Shown here in pieces: positions 8,404 to 19,239 of a stretch of 56,808 nt of DNA. Position 1 is the first letter of the stretch; every line of letters begins with the position of its first letter. The stretch is from Planotetraspora mira (GTDB taxonomy: Bacteria; Actinomycetota; Actinomycetes; Streptosporangiales; Streptosporangiaceae). The stretch covers positions 1 through 56,808 of the forward strand of contig NZ_BOOO01000052.1 of the NCBI RefSeq assembly GCF_016863275.1, read 5' to 3'. The notes beneath the pieces were generated by a model, which was given only the letters and a program-made list of their open reading frames with translations, searched no databases and was not told where the DNA came from. Position numbers and translations under genes: made by a program.

Positions 8404-9780
8404 TCACGAGGTGACCGCCACAGTGCCGTCCGCGTTCTCAGGGGCGTTCCCACCTGCGATCTCACCGGCGGGGCCCAGGGCGTACCTGCTCGCGGGCCGG
8501 GGCAGGCCGTAGTTCTCCCTCAGCGTCCGGCCTTCGTACTCGTGCCGGAACAGGCCTCGGGCCTGGAGTTCCGGCACCACGTGGTCGACGAAGTCCTCGA
8601 GGCCGGACGGGAGGACAGGGGGCATGATGTTGAAACCGTCCGCCGCGCCGTTCTCGAACCACTCCTGGATCTGGTCGGCGATCTGCTCGGGGGTTCCGGC
8701 GACCACCCGGTGCCCGCGGCCGCCCGCGAGCCTGCCGATCAGCTCGCGGAGGCTGAGGCCCTCCCGCCGCGCCAGGTCGATCACGAGCTTGAGGCGGCTC
8801 TGCTGGCCTTCGGTCTCGACCGGCACCTGTGGCAGCGGCTCGTCCAGCGGATGCCCCGACAGGTCGACGCCGAGGATGTTGGACAGCTGGGCCACGCCGT
8901 ATGCCGGGATGATGAGGTCCTCCAGTTCCTTCTCCAGCCGGAGCGCCTCCCGCTCGGTCGCGCCGAGGATGGGCGAGATGCCGGGGAGGATGACCACGTT
9001 CTCCGGCGGCCTGCCGTACCGGGCCGCCCGGGCCTTGATGTCGGCGTAGAACTCCTGCCCCTCCTCCAGCGTCTGCTGCGCGGTGAAGACGGCCTCGGCG
9101 TGACGGGCGGCGAAGTCCCTGCCGTCGTCGGACGAGCCCGCCTGGACCAGCAGCGGACGGCCCTGCGGCGGGCGCTGGATGTTGAGCGGGCCCTTCACCC
9201 GGAAGTGCGCGCCCGCGTGGTCGACCTGATGGATCTTGGCGATGTCGGCGTAGACGCCCGCGTCCCGGTCGCCGACCACCGCGTCGTCCTCCCAGCTGTC
9301 CCAGAGCCTGGTGGCGACCTCGAGGAACTCGGCGGCCCGCTCGTAGCGGTCCCGGTGGGCTGGCCGTTCGACGCCGAAGTTGTGCGCCTCGGCCTCGCCC
9401 GCCGAGGTCACGATGTTCCAGCCCGCCCTGCCACCGCTGATGTGGTCCAGCGAGGCGAACCTCCGGGCGACGTGGAAGGGCTCGTTGTACGTCGTCGAGA
9501 CCGTCGCGATCAGGCCGACGTGGTCGGTCACGGCGGCGAGCGCCGACAACAGCGTCAGCGGCTCCAGCCCGCCGAGGGCGTTGTGCCGGACGTCGCCCTG
9601 CAACGCGAGGCCGTCGGCGAAGAACACCGAGTCGAGCCGGCCTCGCTCGGCGATCTGGGCGAGGTTCTGGAAGTGCCGGACGTCGGTGAGCCGCAGGGGG
9701 TCGGTGCGGGGATGACGCCAAGCCGCCTCATGGTGCCCCACACCCATCAGGAAGGCGTTGAGGTGCAGTTTCCTGGACAA
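8404..9780 (-). CDS. LLM class FMN-dependent monooxygenase (NtaA/SnaA/DszA type)
   Basis: A 458-aa bacterial-luciferase-like monooxygenase. The N-terminal LHLNAFLMGVGHHEAAWRHP, the DHVGLIATVSTTYNEPFHVAR strand region and GWNIVTS are typical of the nitrilotriacetate/dibenzothiophene-sulfone subfamily, which uses FMNH2 from a separate reductase. The two downstream genes encode candidate reductases. The substrate is unknown; sulfur scavenging from sulfonates or sulfones is the most likely role by family. I prefer a TTG start at 9780, with GGAGG 5 nt upstream; a GTG at 9792 would include that site in the coding sequence. A promoter and short leader ORF precede it. Confidence 0.88.
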   Translation of the reverse strand: MSRKLHLNAFLMGVGHHEAAWRHPRTDPLRLTDVRHFQNLAQIAERGRLDSVFFADGLALQGDVRHNALGGLEPLTLLSALAAVTDHVGLIATVSTTYNEPFHVARRFASLDHISGGRAGWNIVTSAGEAEAHNFGVERPAHRDRYERAAEFLEVATRLWDSWEDDAVVGDRDAGVYADIAKIHQVDHAGAHFRVKGPLNIQRPPQGRPLLVQAGSSDDGRDFAARHAEAVFTAQQTLEEGQEFYADIKARAARYGRPPENVVILPGISPILGATEREALRLEKELEDLIIPAYGVAQLSNILGVDLSGHPLDEPLPQVPVETEGQQSRLKLVIDLARREGLSLRELIGRLAGGRGHRVVAGTPEQIADQIQEWFENGAADGFNIMPPVLPSGLEDFVDHVVPELQARGLFRHEYEGRTLRENYGLPRPASRYALGPAGEIAGGNAPENADGTVAVTS

Positions 9781-9844
9781 GTGGTCCTCCACGTGGAAGA
9801 GCGTCGCTCCAGTGGGACCCGGAGCCGGTCCGATCGCGGGTTTC

Positions 9845-9925
9845 TCACCGAGATCGACACCGGCCGCCGACTGCGCGGCCGGCGTCCCCGCGAACGGGCC
9901 GGGCCAAGAACGTGTCCTGACTCAT
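9845..9925 (-). CDS. Leaderless 26-aa upstream ORF (candidate leader peptide)
   Basis: The ATG at 9925 lies 7 nt after a -10 hexamer, so transcription should start at or next to it. The 26-residue product begins MSQDTFLARP and ends GGRCRSR with one Cys, then TGA at 9845-9847. It precedes the FMN monooxygenase operon by about 65 nt, and the following leader is rich in GGCC inverted repeats. Actinobacteria use leaderless short ORFs ahead of sulfur genes as cysteine sensors; this could be one, but a single Cys codon is weak support. It could also be chance. Confidence 0.4.
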   Translation of the reverse strand: MSQDTFLARPVRGDAGRAVGGRCRSR

Positions 9926-9932
9926 GCCGCTG

Positions 9933-9961
9933 ACGCTAAACGCATCGGCGCACATAGTCAA
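9933..9961 (-). promoter_or_regulatory. Promoter of the FMN monooxygenase operon
   Basis: On the minus strand, TTGACT (9961-9956) and TAGCGT (9938-9933) are separated by exactly 17 bp. This is the best vegetative-type promoter match in the window and lies just after the MBL hydrolase stop. The predicted start falls at the ATG of the upstream ORF. Confidence 0.65.
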
Positions 9962-9967
9962 CATTTC

Positions 9968-11044
9968 CTACTTGGTTTGCATGGAATCTGCAGGCAGCCA
10001 CAGGTCCGGCTCACCCGGGACCCTCGAGACCTGGCCGCGCGCCTCCAGCCAGACGAGATGGGCCAGCGTCTCGTTGTTGGCTCCGCGCCGCATGTGGGGC
10101 GGGATGGTCTCCCACGGCCTCGACCAGGTCAGCCGGGTCGCGAGATCCCAGCACGTGCTGCCGCCCGTCTCGGCGACGACGCGCTCGACCTCCGCCAGCC
10201 GCTCCTCGTGGTGGCTGATCACGTAGTCCACCCGCTCGCCCAGCTCGAGGAACCGGAACTCATGGGCCGGCAGCACCTCGTCCACGTCGAGCTTCCCGAC
10301 GTTCCTGAGAGCGTCGAGATAGTCCGCGAGCGGGTTCGCCGTCGACTGGGGATGCACCGCCACCATCGGAGTGATCTTGGCCAGCACGTGGTCGCCGGAG
10401 AACAGCACCCGGCGATCGGGCTCCACGAAACAGAGATGGCCGGGCGAGTGCCCCGGGGTCCAGATGGCACGGAGGTCCCACCCGGGCAGGTCCAGCCGGT
10501 CGCCGTCCTCGATCAGGCGATCCGGCACGGCCATCGTCACGAAACTGCGCAGCATCATGGAGGCCCCGGCCAACTCCTGGGCCGTCATCTCCGGCACGCC
10601 GCATCGCAGCAGCAGGCTGCGCTCTCGGACGACCAACTCCTGGATCGCCGAGTCGTCGTAGCGCTCGCGGACCAGCCGGGCGTCTTCCGGATGCAGGCCG
10701 ATCCAGGCCCCGGAGACCTCCCGGATGCGCCCGGCCAGGCCGTAATGATCTGGATGGATGTGAGTGACCAGCACCGCCTTGACATCGGTGATCTCATAGC
10801 CGGCGGTCCGCAGCCCGGCCGCGAGGGCGTCGTAGGCCTCGTCGGTGTTCCACCCGGCATCGATGATCACGACGCCGTCCGGGATCTCCAGCGCGTACAC
10901 CAGGACGTACCGCAGCGGATTGATCGGAATCGGGACCGGGATCGACCATAATCCCGGCCGCACGCACTCGACCTCCGGGAGGACCCGGGCGAGCCATGCC
11001 GCGCGTTGTTCCTCGTTGGCCGCCGTCACGGTCGGCTTGCTCAT
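9968..11044 (-). CDS. MBL-fold metallo-hydrolase
   Basis: A 358-aa metallo-beta-lactamase-fold protein. The metal-binding motif is H95-I-H97-P-D99-H100, with later ligands in TPGHSPGHLCF and FSGDHVL. The long C-terminal part (about 230-358) includes LPAHEFRF and a helical region typical of the larger MBL hydrolases related to glyoxalase II. The substrate is unknown. The ATG at 11044 has only a weak GGGG ribosome-binding site. Same strand as the MFS gene upstream (53-nt gap), so they may be one transcript. Confidence 0.85.
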   Translation of the reverse strand: MSKPTVTAANEEQRAAWLARVLPEVECVRPGLWSIPVPIPINPLRYVLVYALEIPDGVVIIDAGWNTDEAYDALAAGLRTAGYEITDVKAVLVTHIHPDHYGLAGRIREVSGAWIGLHPEDARLVRERYDDSAIQELVVRERSLLLRCGVPEMTAQELAGASMMLRSFVTMAVPDRLIEDGDRLDLPGWDLRAIWTPGHSPGHLCFVEPDRRVLFSGDHVLAKITPMVAVHPQSTANPLADYLDALRNVGKLDVDEVLPAHEFRFLELGERVDYVISHHEERLAEVERVVAETGGSTCWDLATRLTWSRPWETIPPHMRRGANNETLAHLVWLEARGQVSRVPGEPDLWLPADSMQTK

Positions 11045-11097
11045 CGGCCGCACCCCTTTCGCACCCCCCGATTCTGCCCTGTTACCCGAACAACGTT

Positions 11098-12384
11098 CTA
11101 CTGGGGTTCCCGTACGGGCACCGGGACTTCGGCCCGCGCTGCGGGGAGCCGTACATAGAGGAGGGTCGCGGACAGTGCGATCACCGCGGTCACGGCCCAG
11201 ACCCCACCCGCCCCCACCTGCGCCGAGAACGGAATCAGCACGAGCGACGAGAGCATCCCGCCGAACTGCAACTGGAGCGAGTCGACCGACATCACGGTCG
11301 CCCGTTGGGTCGAGACGATCCGCTGATGGATGAGCTCGTTCCTGAACAGCGAGCTGACGGCCAGACCGGTGAACAGCACGACATATGCGGCTCCGGCGGC
11401 GACCATCCCCGCCGCGCCGTCCAGCGCCACGGACGCCGCGAGAGCGCCCACGGACGCCGCCGTGAAGACGGTGGCCAGCATGACGGCCCGCATCGATCCC
11501 CCGACGGCCCTGGCGACCGCCGGAGCGATGGCACTGCCGACGGCGTTCGCCGCGAACCCGGCGGCGGCCACGATGGCGTAGATCGTGCCGGCCGTCTCGG
11601 GGCGGCCGGTGAGCGCGGCCAGGCGCCCGGGCGTCAGCAGTTCGATGGAGTTGAGCATCACGCCCGCGGCCACGGCGACGAGCAGCAGCCGCCCGAGGCC
11701 CCGGTCGCGTACGGCGAGCCGGAAACCTCCCCCGACGGTCACCGGCACGTCGCGTAAGACGTCGGCCAGGCGCGGCCGTACCGGCCTGGCCGGCTCCCGC
11801 ATCACGAGGAGGGCCGTGAACAGCAGGATCAGGGCGGCGCCTCCGCCCGCCCATGCGGGCACGGCGAGCGACTCGCCGCTGACCAGCAGCGGAAGCACGC
11901 CGCCGGTCAGTGTCCCGATGGCGAGGGCGACGGAACCGGCGGCTCCGCCCGCCGCGAGACCGGGCTTGAGGTCGGCCGCCGGGCCTTCCATCGCGTGGAG
12001 CCTGTCGACGTACCAGGCCTGGGCCGGGCCACTGGACAACGCCCGCGCGACGCCCTTGAGCAGCGAGGCGATCAGGAACATCCAGACCGAACCCGCCAGC
12101 GCCGTCATGGTGAACCCCGCCACGCTGAAGACGGCCGAGGCGGCGAGGACGTTCCGCCGGCCGATGACGTCCGCCAGCCCGCCCGTGGGGAGTTCCAGGA
12201 CGACGACGGTGACCGAGTAGGCGGCGGTTACCAGGCCGATCTGTGCGACGTCGAGCCCACGCACCGACATCAGCAGGACCATCGGCGCGATCATCAGCCC
12301 CGTCGGCAGCCAGGTGAGGAACTCCACCAGCGCATACCGCCCCCGCATCCCCTCGGGCGTGATCATGCTCACCTTCTTGATCAT
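11098..12384 (-). CDS. MFS transporter
   Basis: A 428-aa integral membrane protein with about 12 hydrophobic segments and a loop-2/3 motif near GGLADVIGRRN. It is of the drug/metabolite efflux type; the substrate is unknown. The start is ambiguous: ATG 12384 (AGGTG 7 nt upstream), ATG 12366, or ATG 12348 (MRGRYALVEF, where resemblance to other transporters begins). The first 36 nt of the longest form, together with its ribosome-binding site, overlap a 53-bp repeat unit (12358-12410), so the N-terminal dozen residues may be derived from the repeat. Lies upstream of the MBL hydrolase gene. Confidence 0.88.
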   Translation of the reverse strand: MIKKVSMITPEGMRGRYALVEFLTWLPTGLMIAPMVLLMSVRGLDVAQIGLVTAAYSVTVVVLELPTGGLADVIGRRNVLAASAVFSVAGFTMTALAGSVWMFLIASLLKGVARALSSGPAQAWYVDRLHAMEGPAADLKPGLAAGGAAGSVALAIGTLTGGVLPLLVSGESLAVPAWAGGGAALILLFTALLVMREPARPVRPRLADVLRDVPVTVGGGFRLAVRDRGLGRLLLVAVAAGVMLNSIELLTPGRLAALTGRPETAGTIYAIVAAAGFAANAVGSAIAPAVARAVGGSMRAVMLATVFTAASVGALAASVALDGAAGMVAAGAAYVVLFTGLAVSSLFRNELIHQRIVSTQRATVMSVDSLQLQFGGMLSSLVLIPFSAQVGAGGVWAVTAVIALSATLLYVRLPAARAEVPVPVREPQ

Positions 12385-12723
12385 GGCCTCTCACCTGCCA
12401 CGACTCCCGCCGTGATCATGCACACATTCGGCGATGTCCCGGCTGAGCAGCGGCTTCATGTTTCGTGATCATGCACACCTTCGGCGGCACGACCCCTGGT
12501 CTGCGGTTTCTTAGTTTGTGATCATGCACTTAGGCCGGGCGCCGGACCGGATTGCATGATCACGAAAGATGTCGGCGCAGGTCACGCGTGGTTTGGCCGA
12601 ATGTGCGCATGATCACGTACGGCTTTCGCCCAGCTCACAGCACGTCCCGCCGAGCCTGTGCATGATCGCGCGCGGTCGAGGGCCAGCTCAGCGCCCCCAT
12701 TCACGAACCTGTGCATGATCACG
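12358..12723. repeat. 53-bp phased repeat array B, two opposed blocks of four units
   Basis: Plus-oriented cores (CGTGATCATGCA or close variants) begin at 12358, 12411, 12464 and 12517. Minus-oriented cores (TGCATGATCACG or variants) end at 12564, 12617, 12670 and 12723. Every step within each half is exactly 53 bp; the centre is a 48-bp inverted pair with 11-bp perfect arms. Reverse units also share a GCGCAGGTC-like box at positions 11-19 and CGAA at 34-37. This accounts for the whole 354-bp gap between the MFS start and the ArsR-like stop; I see no gene in it. Confidence 0.93.
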
Positions 12724-12738
12724 GGGAAAGGAGGCCGG

Positions 12739-13299
12739 TCAGGGGCGGGGGTGGGCGGCGAGGAAGACCGCCACGGGACGGGCGTCAGGAGCGTCCTTGT
12801 CCCGATCCGCCGCCTCCCGGAGCATGGCCCACATCCGCTCGGACAGCGAGGCCACCGACGCCGGCGACAGCCGTACGACGTCGTCGGACATCCCGGCGAC
12901 CTCGATCCACTCCTTGCCCCAGGAGTCCCGATCCCGCTCGAACGCCTCCGCGGCGTCCGTCAGCACTTCGACCTGGCGGCGGCGCAAGAAGGCCGACGCC
13001 TCACTGCCCTCGGGGGTCGCCGCCATCTCGGCGTTGCTCCACGACGTCATCCGGTGGACGGCCCGCCATCGCCGCTCGCGGCGATCTCGCTGCTCCGTGT
13101 CCTCCTCGACGAAGCCGTACCGGGCGAGTTGCCTCAAGTGATAGCTCGTCGATCCCGAGCTCTCCCCGAACCGGGCCCCCAACTCGGTGGCCGTCGCGGG
13201 CCCGTAGAACCGCAGCGCTCCCAGCAGGCGCGTCCGGAGGGGATGAGCCACCGCCTTGAGCGTCCGCGGATCACTCACATGGAAGATCTCATCGCTCAT
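12739..13299 (-). CDS. ArsR-like helix-turn-helix transcriptional regulator
   Basis: A 186-aa regulator with an N-terminal winged helix (KAVAHPLRTRLLGALRFYGP, then TELGARFGESSGSTSYHLRQL as the recognition region, residues about 10-65). The C-terminal ~110 residues are acidic and helical. No metal-binding cysteine motif is present, so it is of the non-metal DUF/HTH_20 type. It is divergent from the B3/B4-domain gene, and a perfect inverted repeat lies 26 bp upstream of its start, so it probably represses both genes. The ligand is unknown. Confidence 0.85.
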   Translation of the reverse strand: MSDEIFHVSDPRTLKAVAHPLRTRLLGALRFYGPATATELGARFGESSGSTSYHLRQLARYGFVEEDTEQRDRRERRWRAVHRMTSWSNAEMAATPEGSEASAFLRRRQVEVLTDAAEAFERDRDSWGKEWIEVAGMSDDVVRLSPASVASLSERMWAMLREAADRDKDAPDARPVAVFLAAHPRP

Positions 13300-13324
13300 G
13301 CCCGTGAGCCTAACTTCGCAAAGA

Positions 13325-13354
13325 CATCATTGCAAACTTTTATTTGCAATGATG
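13325..13354. promoter_or_regulatory. Perfect palindromic operator
   Basis: CATCATTGCAAA (13325-13336) and TTTGCAATGATG (13343-13354) are exact reverse complements separated by CTTTTA. The A/T richness, 12-bp arms and position between divergent regulator and target make this a strong candidate binding site for the ArsR-like protein. Confidence 0.8.
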
Positions 13355-13386
13355 ACGATCCGACACCCGGCCGTAGGCTGAACCAC

Positions 13387-14028
13387 GTGATCGAGGAAAT
13401 CCAGATAGACGAGGCGGTCCGACGCCTGCGTCCCGACTTCACCGTGCTCGCCATCTGCGCCTACGGCCTGAGCAACGGCCCGACGGACGACAGATCGCGC
13501 GAGTGGCTGGCGACCGCGGCCGCCGAGGCCGTGCCGACCGACCACGAGAAGGTCGAGGCGTGGCGCGCGGCCTATCGCGCCTTCGGCGCCAAGCCCCAGC
13601 GGACCCGGCCGTCGGTCGACGCCCTCGTCCGCCGGATGCCGCTCCCGGAGATCAACCTGGTCGTCGACGCCTACAACGCCGTGTCCGTACGGCACGGCCT
13701 GCCGATCGGCGGGGAGGATCTGCGCCGCTACGACGGGGCCGCCCGCCTCATCCGCGCCGCAGGCGACGAGCCGTCCGAGGAGGCACTCGGCGACCCGGAG
13801 ATCGGCGAGGTCGTCTGGCGTGACGACACGGGCGTCACCTGCCGGAGGTGGAACTGGCGGCAGTGCGTCCGCACCCGGATCACCGAGGAGACCGTGGACG
13901 CCCTGTTCCTCCTCGAACGGCTCGAGCCGCTCTCATCGGACGAACTGGCCGCCGCCGGAGACGAGCTTTCCGGACTGCTCTCCGCGATCACTCCGGACGT
14001 CCGGATCGAGAGCCGGCTGATCAGCTGA
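13387..14028 (+). CDS. B3/B4 tRNA-binding domain protein
   Basis: A 213-aa protein matching the B3/B4 domain of phenylalanyl-tRNA synthetase beta subunit as a stand-alone protein (INLVVDAYNAVSVRHGLP, GGEDLRRYDG, then WRDDTGVTCRRWNWR and TRITEETVDALFLLE). Free-standing forms are proposed to act in editing of mischarged tRNA or amino-acid metabolism. The GTG start at 13387 has no ribosome-binding site; TAGGCT (13374-13379) lies 7 nt upstream, so the mRNA is probably leaderless. Divergent from the ArsR-like gene and probably controlled by it through the palindrome at 13325. Confidence 0.8.
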   Translation: MIEEIQIDEAVRRLRPDFTVLAICAYGLSNGPTDDRSREWLATAAAEAVPTDHEKVEAWRAAYRAFGAKPQRTRPSVDALVRRMPLPEINLVVDAYNAVSVRHGLPIGGEDLRRYDGAARLIRAAGDEPSEEALGDPEIGEVVWRDDTGVTCRRWNWRQCVRTRITEETVDALFLLERLEPLSSDELAAAGDELSGLLSAITPDVRIESRLIS

Positions 14029-14340
14029 ACCTCCGCGACCCGAATCCTCCCACCGAGGCCCCGGCAGAACCGGCCTGCACGAAACATCACGATCGGGCGG
14101 GCCGGATCATCAGAATGTAATCATTTCGGCTGAAAACACCCGTCCCGGCCGAGACATGGCCATTCAGTAAGCACGGCCTCACCACCCAGACGGACTACTC
14201 GCGCCTGACCTCTTTGATCGATCCTGGGACGATGGGCCAGGACCTGGGCCCCGACAGGCGCACCACACTGTCCGGGGCGAGTAGCCTTGGACAGGTTCTA
14301 AAACAACAACGCCCATCTGCGGAAGAAGGCGGTTTCCGCC
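14029..14340. other. 312-bp intergenic region upstream of kgd
   Basis: No convincing gene is visible. It holds a possible -10 (TAGCCT, 14282-14287) without a clear -35. Immediately before the GTG of kgd are two mutually exclusive small stems: GCGGAA/TTCCGC (14319-14324 with 14334-14339) and GGCGG/CCGCC (14328-14332 with 14336-14340). Only the second pairs with the purine-rich ribosome-binding region. Confidence 0.5.
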
Positions 14341-18042
<3,702 letters not shown>

Positions 18043-18061
18043 TCCGAAGGCGTACGCACAC

Positions 18062-18096
18062 GGAAGTCCCCCACGGTTTCACTGTGGGGGACTTCC
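18062..18096 (+). terminator. Strong hairpin after kgd
   Basis: GGAAGTCCCCCAC (18062-18074) and GTGGGGGACTTCC (18084-18096) are perfect 13-bp arms, and the stem can extend into the loop. It lies between the kgd stop and the next ATG on the same strand with no T-run, so it may terminate partially or stabilise kgd mRNA. Confidence 0.7.
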
Positions 18097-18115
18097 CCGT
18101 AATTGGAGCAACACC

Positions 18116-18289
18116 ATGTACTTCACGGACAGGGGCATCGAGGAGCTCGTCGACCGGCGCGGCGACGAGGAGGTCAGCGTGAGCTGGCTGGCCGAGCGGC
18201 TGCGCGAGTTCGTCGACCTCAACCCGGAGTTCGAGATCCCCGTCGAACGGCTGGCCACCTGGCTGGCCCGGCTCGACGAGGACGACTGA
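18116..18289 (+). CDS. Small conserved protein, DUF6104-like
   Basis: A 57-aa acidic, helical protein starting MYFTDRGIEELVDRRG and ending WLARLDEDD, with no Cys and no membrane segment. The ATG has GGAG 7 nt upstream. I recognise this as resembling the small DUF6104 family found next to kgd in actinomycetes; the assignment is from memory and the function is unknown. It follows kgd by 73 nt across a strong hairpin, so it is probably expressed from kgd read-through at a lower level. The short size makes it easy to miss. Confidence 0.7.
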   Translation: MYFTDRGIEELVDRRGDEEVSVSWLAERLREFVDLNPEFEIPVERLATWLARLDEDD

Positions 18290-18301
18290 ACAGGCGACAG
18301 A

Positions 18302-18342
18302 AACGCGATACATCTTGACTTTCCCACAACGCGACATATCGT
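18302..18342 (+). promoter_or_regulatory. Promoter with repeated AACGCGA operator half-sites
   Basis: TTGACT (18315-18320) and TATCGT (18337-18342) form a promoter with 16-bp spacing. The -35 region is flanked by direct repeats AACGCGA (18302-18308 and 18328-18334), and CGATA...TATCG also form an inverted pair. A site overlapping the promoter of a PadR operon is expected for autorepression. Confidence 0.5.
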
Positions 18343-18417
18343 GTTTAGAGACAGCACTACTGCCGGCCTCATGACGTCCCCCTGAGATCGGCGACCTCGC
18401 GTTGGAAGGGCCGTGCA

Positions 18418-19239
18418 ATGCCCCATTGGACGATCGAGAAGCCCGAACAGCTCACGTTCGCCCCTGTCAGTCAATTGAGCGTCCGCATCGTGGCCGGACG
18501 GCTGGCAGTGCTCGCCAGTGACGGGCCGCCCAGTCTCGAGGTGACAGACATCGGCACGCCACCCCTGCTGGTCACCCACGAGGACGACGGCCGGCTCGTC
18601 GTCACCTACAAAGACCTGACCTGGGACGGAATCCTCGGCTGGCTCCGTCCCGGCTCGCGGAACACGACGCTCACGCTCACCGTGCCGAAGGACTGCCCGG
18701 TGCAGGTCGGCGTGATCTCCGCGTCCGCCGTGGTGGCCGGCTTCGAGGGGCGGACGAACGTCAAGAGCGTCTCCGGCGACATCGTCCTCGACGGCGTGAG
18801 CGGCGACGTCCACGCCGAGACGGTCTCCGGATCGGTGGAGAGCCGCGGGCTCGCGGGCGATCTGTCCTTCAGCAGCATCTCCGGCGACCTGACCGTCGCC
18901 GCGGGGGTGCCGCACCGCCTGCGCGCCAACACCGTCTCCGGCCGGATCACCACCGATCTGGAGCTCACCCCCACCGGCGACGTCACGCTGAACAGCGTGT
19001 CCGGCTCCATGGTCGTACGGCTCCAGCAGACGGTGGACAGCGACGTGTCCATGCGCTCGAGTTCCGGCAGGGTCGAGTCGGCCTTCCCCGAACTCGACAA
19101 TCAGAAGCGCCCGGGAGTGAGGTCGCTCACGGGACGGCTCGGCGGCGGCATGGCCCGCATGTCGGCCAACACGGTGTCCGGCGACGTCACCCTGCTGAGC
19201 AGGCAGTCCGGCGGCACAACGAACGAGGAGAGAGCATGA
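18418..19239 (+). CDS. DUF4097 family beta-strand repeat protein
   Basis: A 273-aa protein made largely of short beta-strand repeats with recurring SGD/SGS turns (SVSGDIVLDG, SGDVHAETVSG, SISGDLTVAAG and others; about residues 115-260), as in DUF4097 proteins. No signal peptide or membrane helix is visible, so it is probably cytoplasmic. Members commonly sit beside PadR regulators and are linked to cell-envelope stress control in Firmicutes. The ATG at 18418 follows GGAAGGG. The stop overlaps the PadR start by ATGA, so the two are translationally coupled and probably function together. Confidence 0.85.
   Translation: MPHWTIEKPEQLTFAPVSQLSVRIVAGRLAVLASDGPPSLEVTDIGTPPLLVTHEDDGRLVVTYKDLTWDGILGWLRPGSRNTTLTLTVPKDCPVQVGVISASAVVAGFEGRTNVKSVSGDIVLDGVSGDVHAETVSGSVESRGLAGDLSFSSISGDLTVAAGVPHRLRANTVSGRITTDLELTPTGDVTLNSVSGSMVVRLQQTVDSDVSMRSSSGRVESAFPELDNQKRPGVRSLTGRLGGGMARMSANTVSGDVTLLSRQSGGTTNEERA

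Noticed and set aside
9968-12394. An apparent fusion of a long frame with the MBL hydrolase
   Set aside because: The upstream part is the wrong frame through the MFS gene. The hydrolase starts at 11044.
12358-12723. CRISPR array
   Set aside because: Only a ~12-14-bp core is well conserved and the units are degenerate along their length; no cas genes are nearby, and the orientation flips in the middle.
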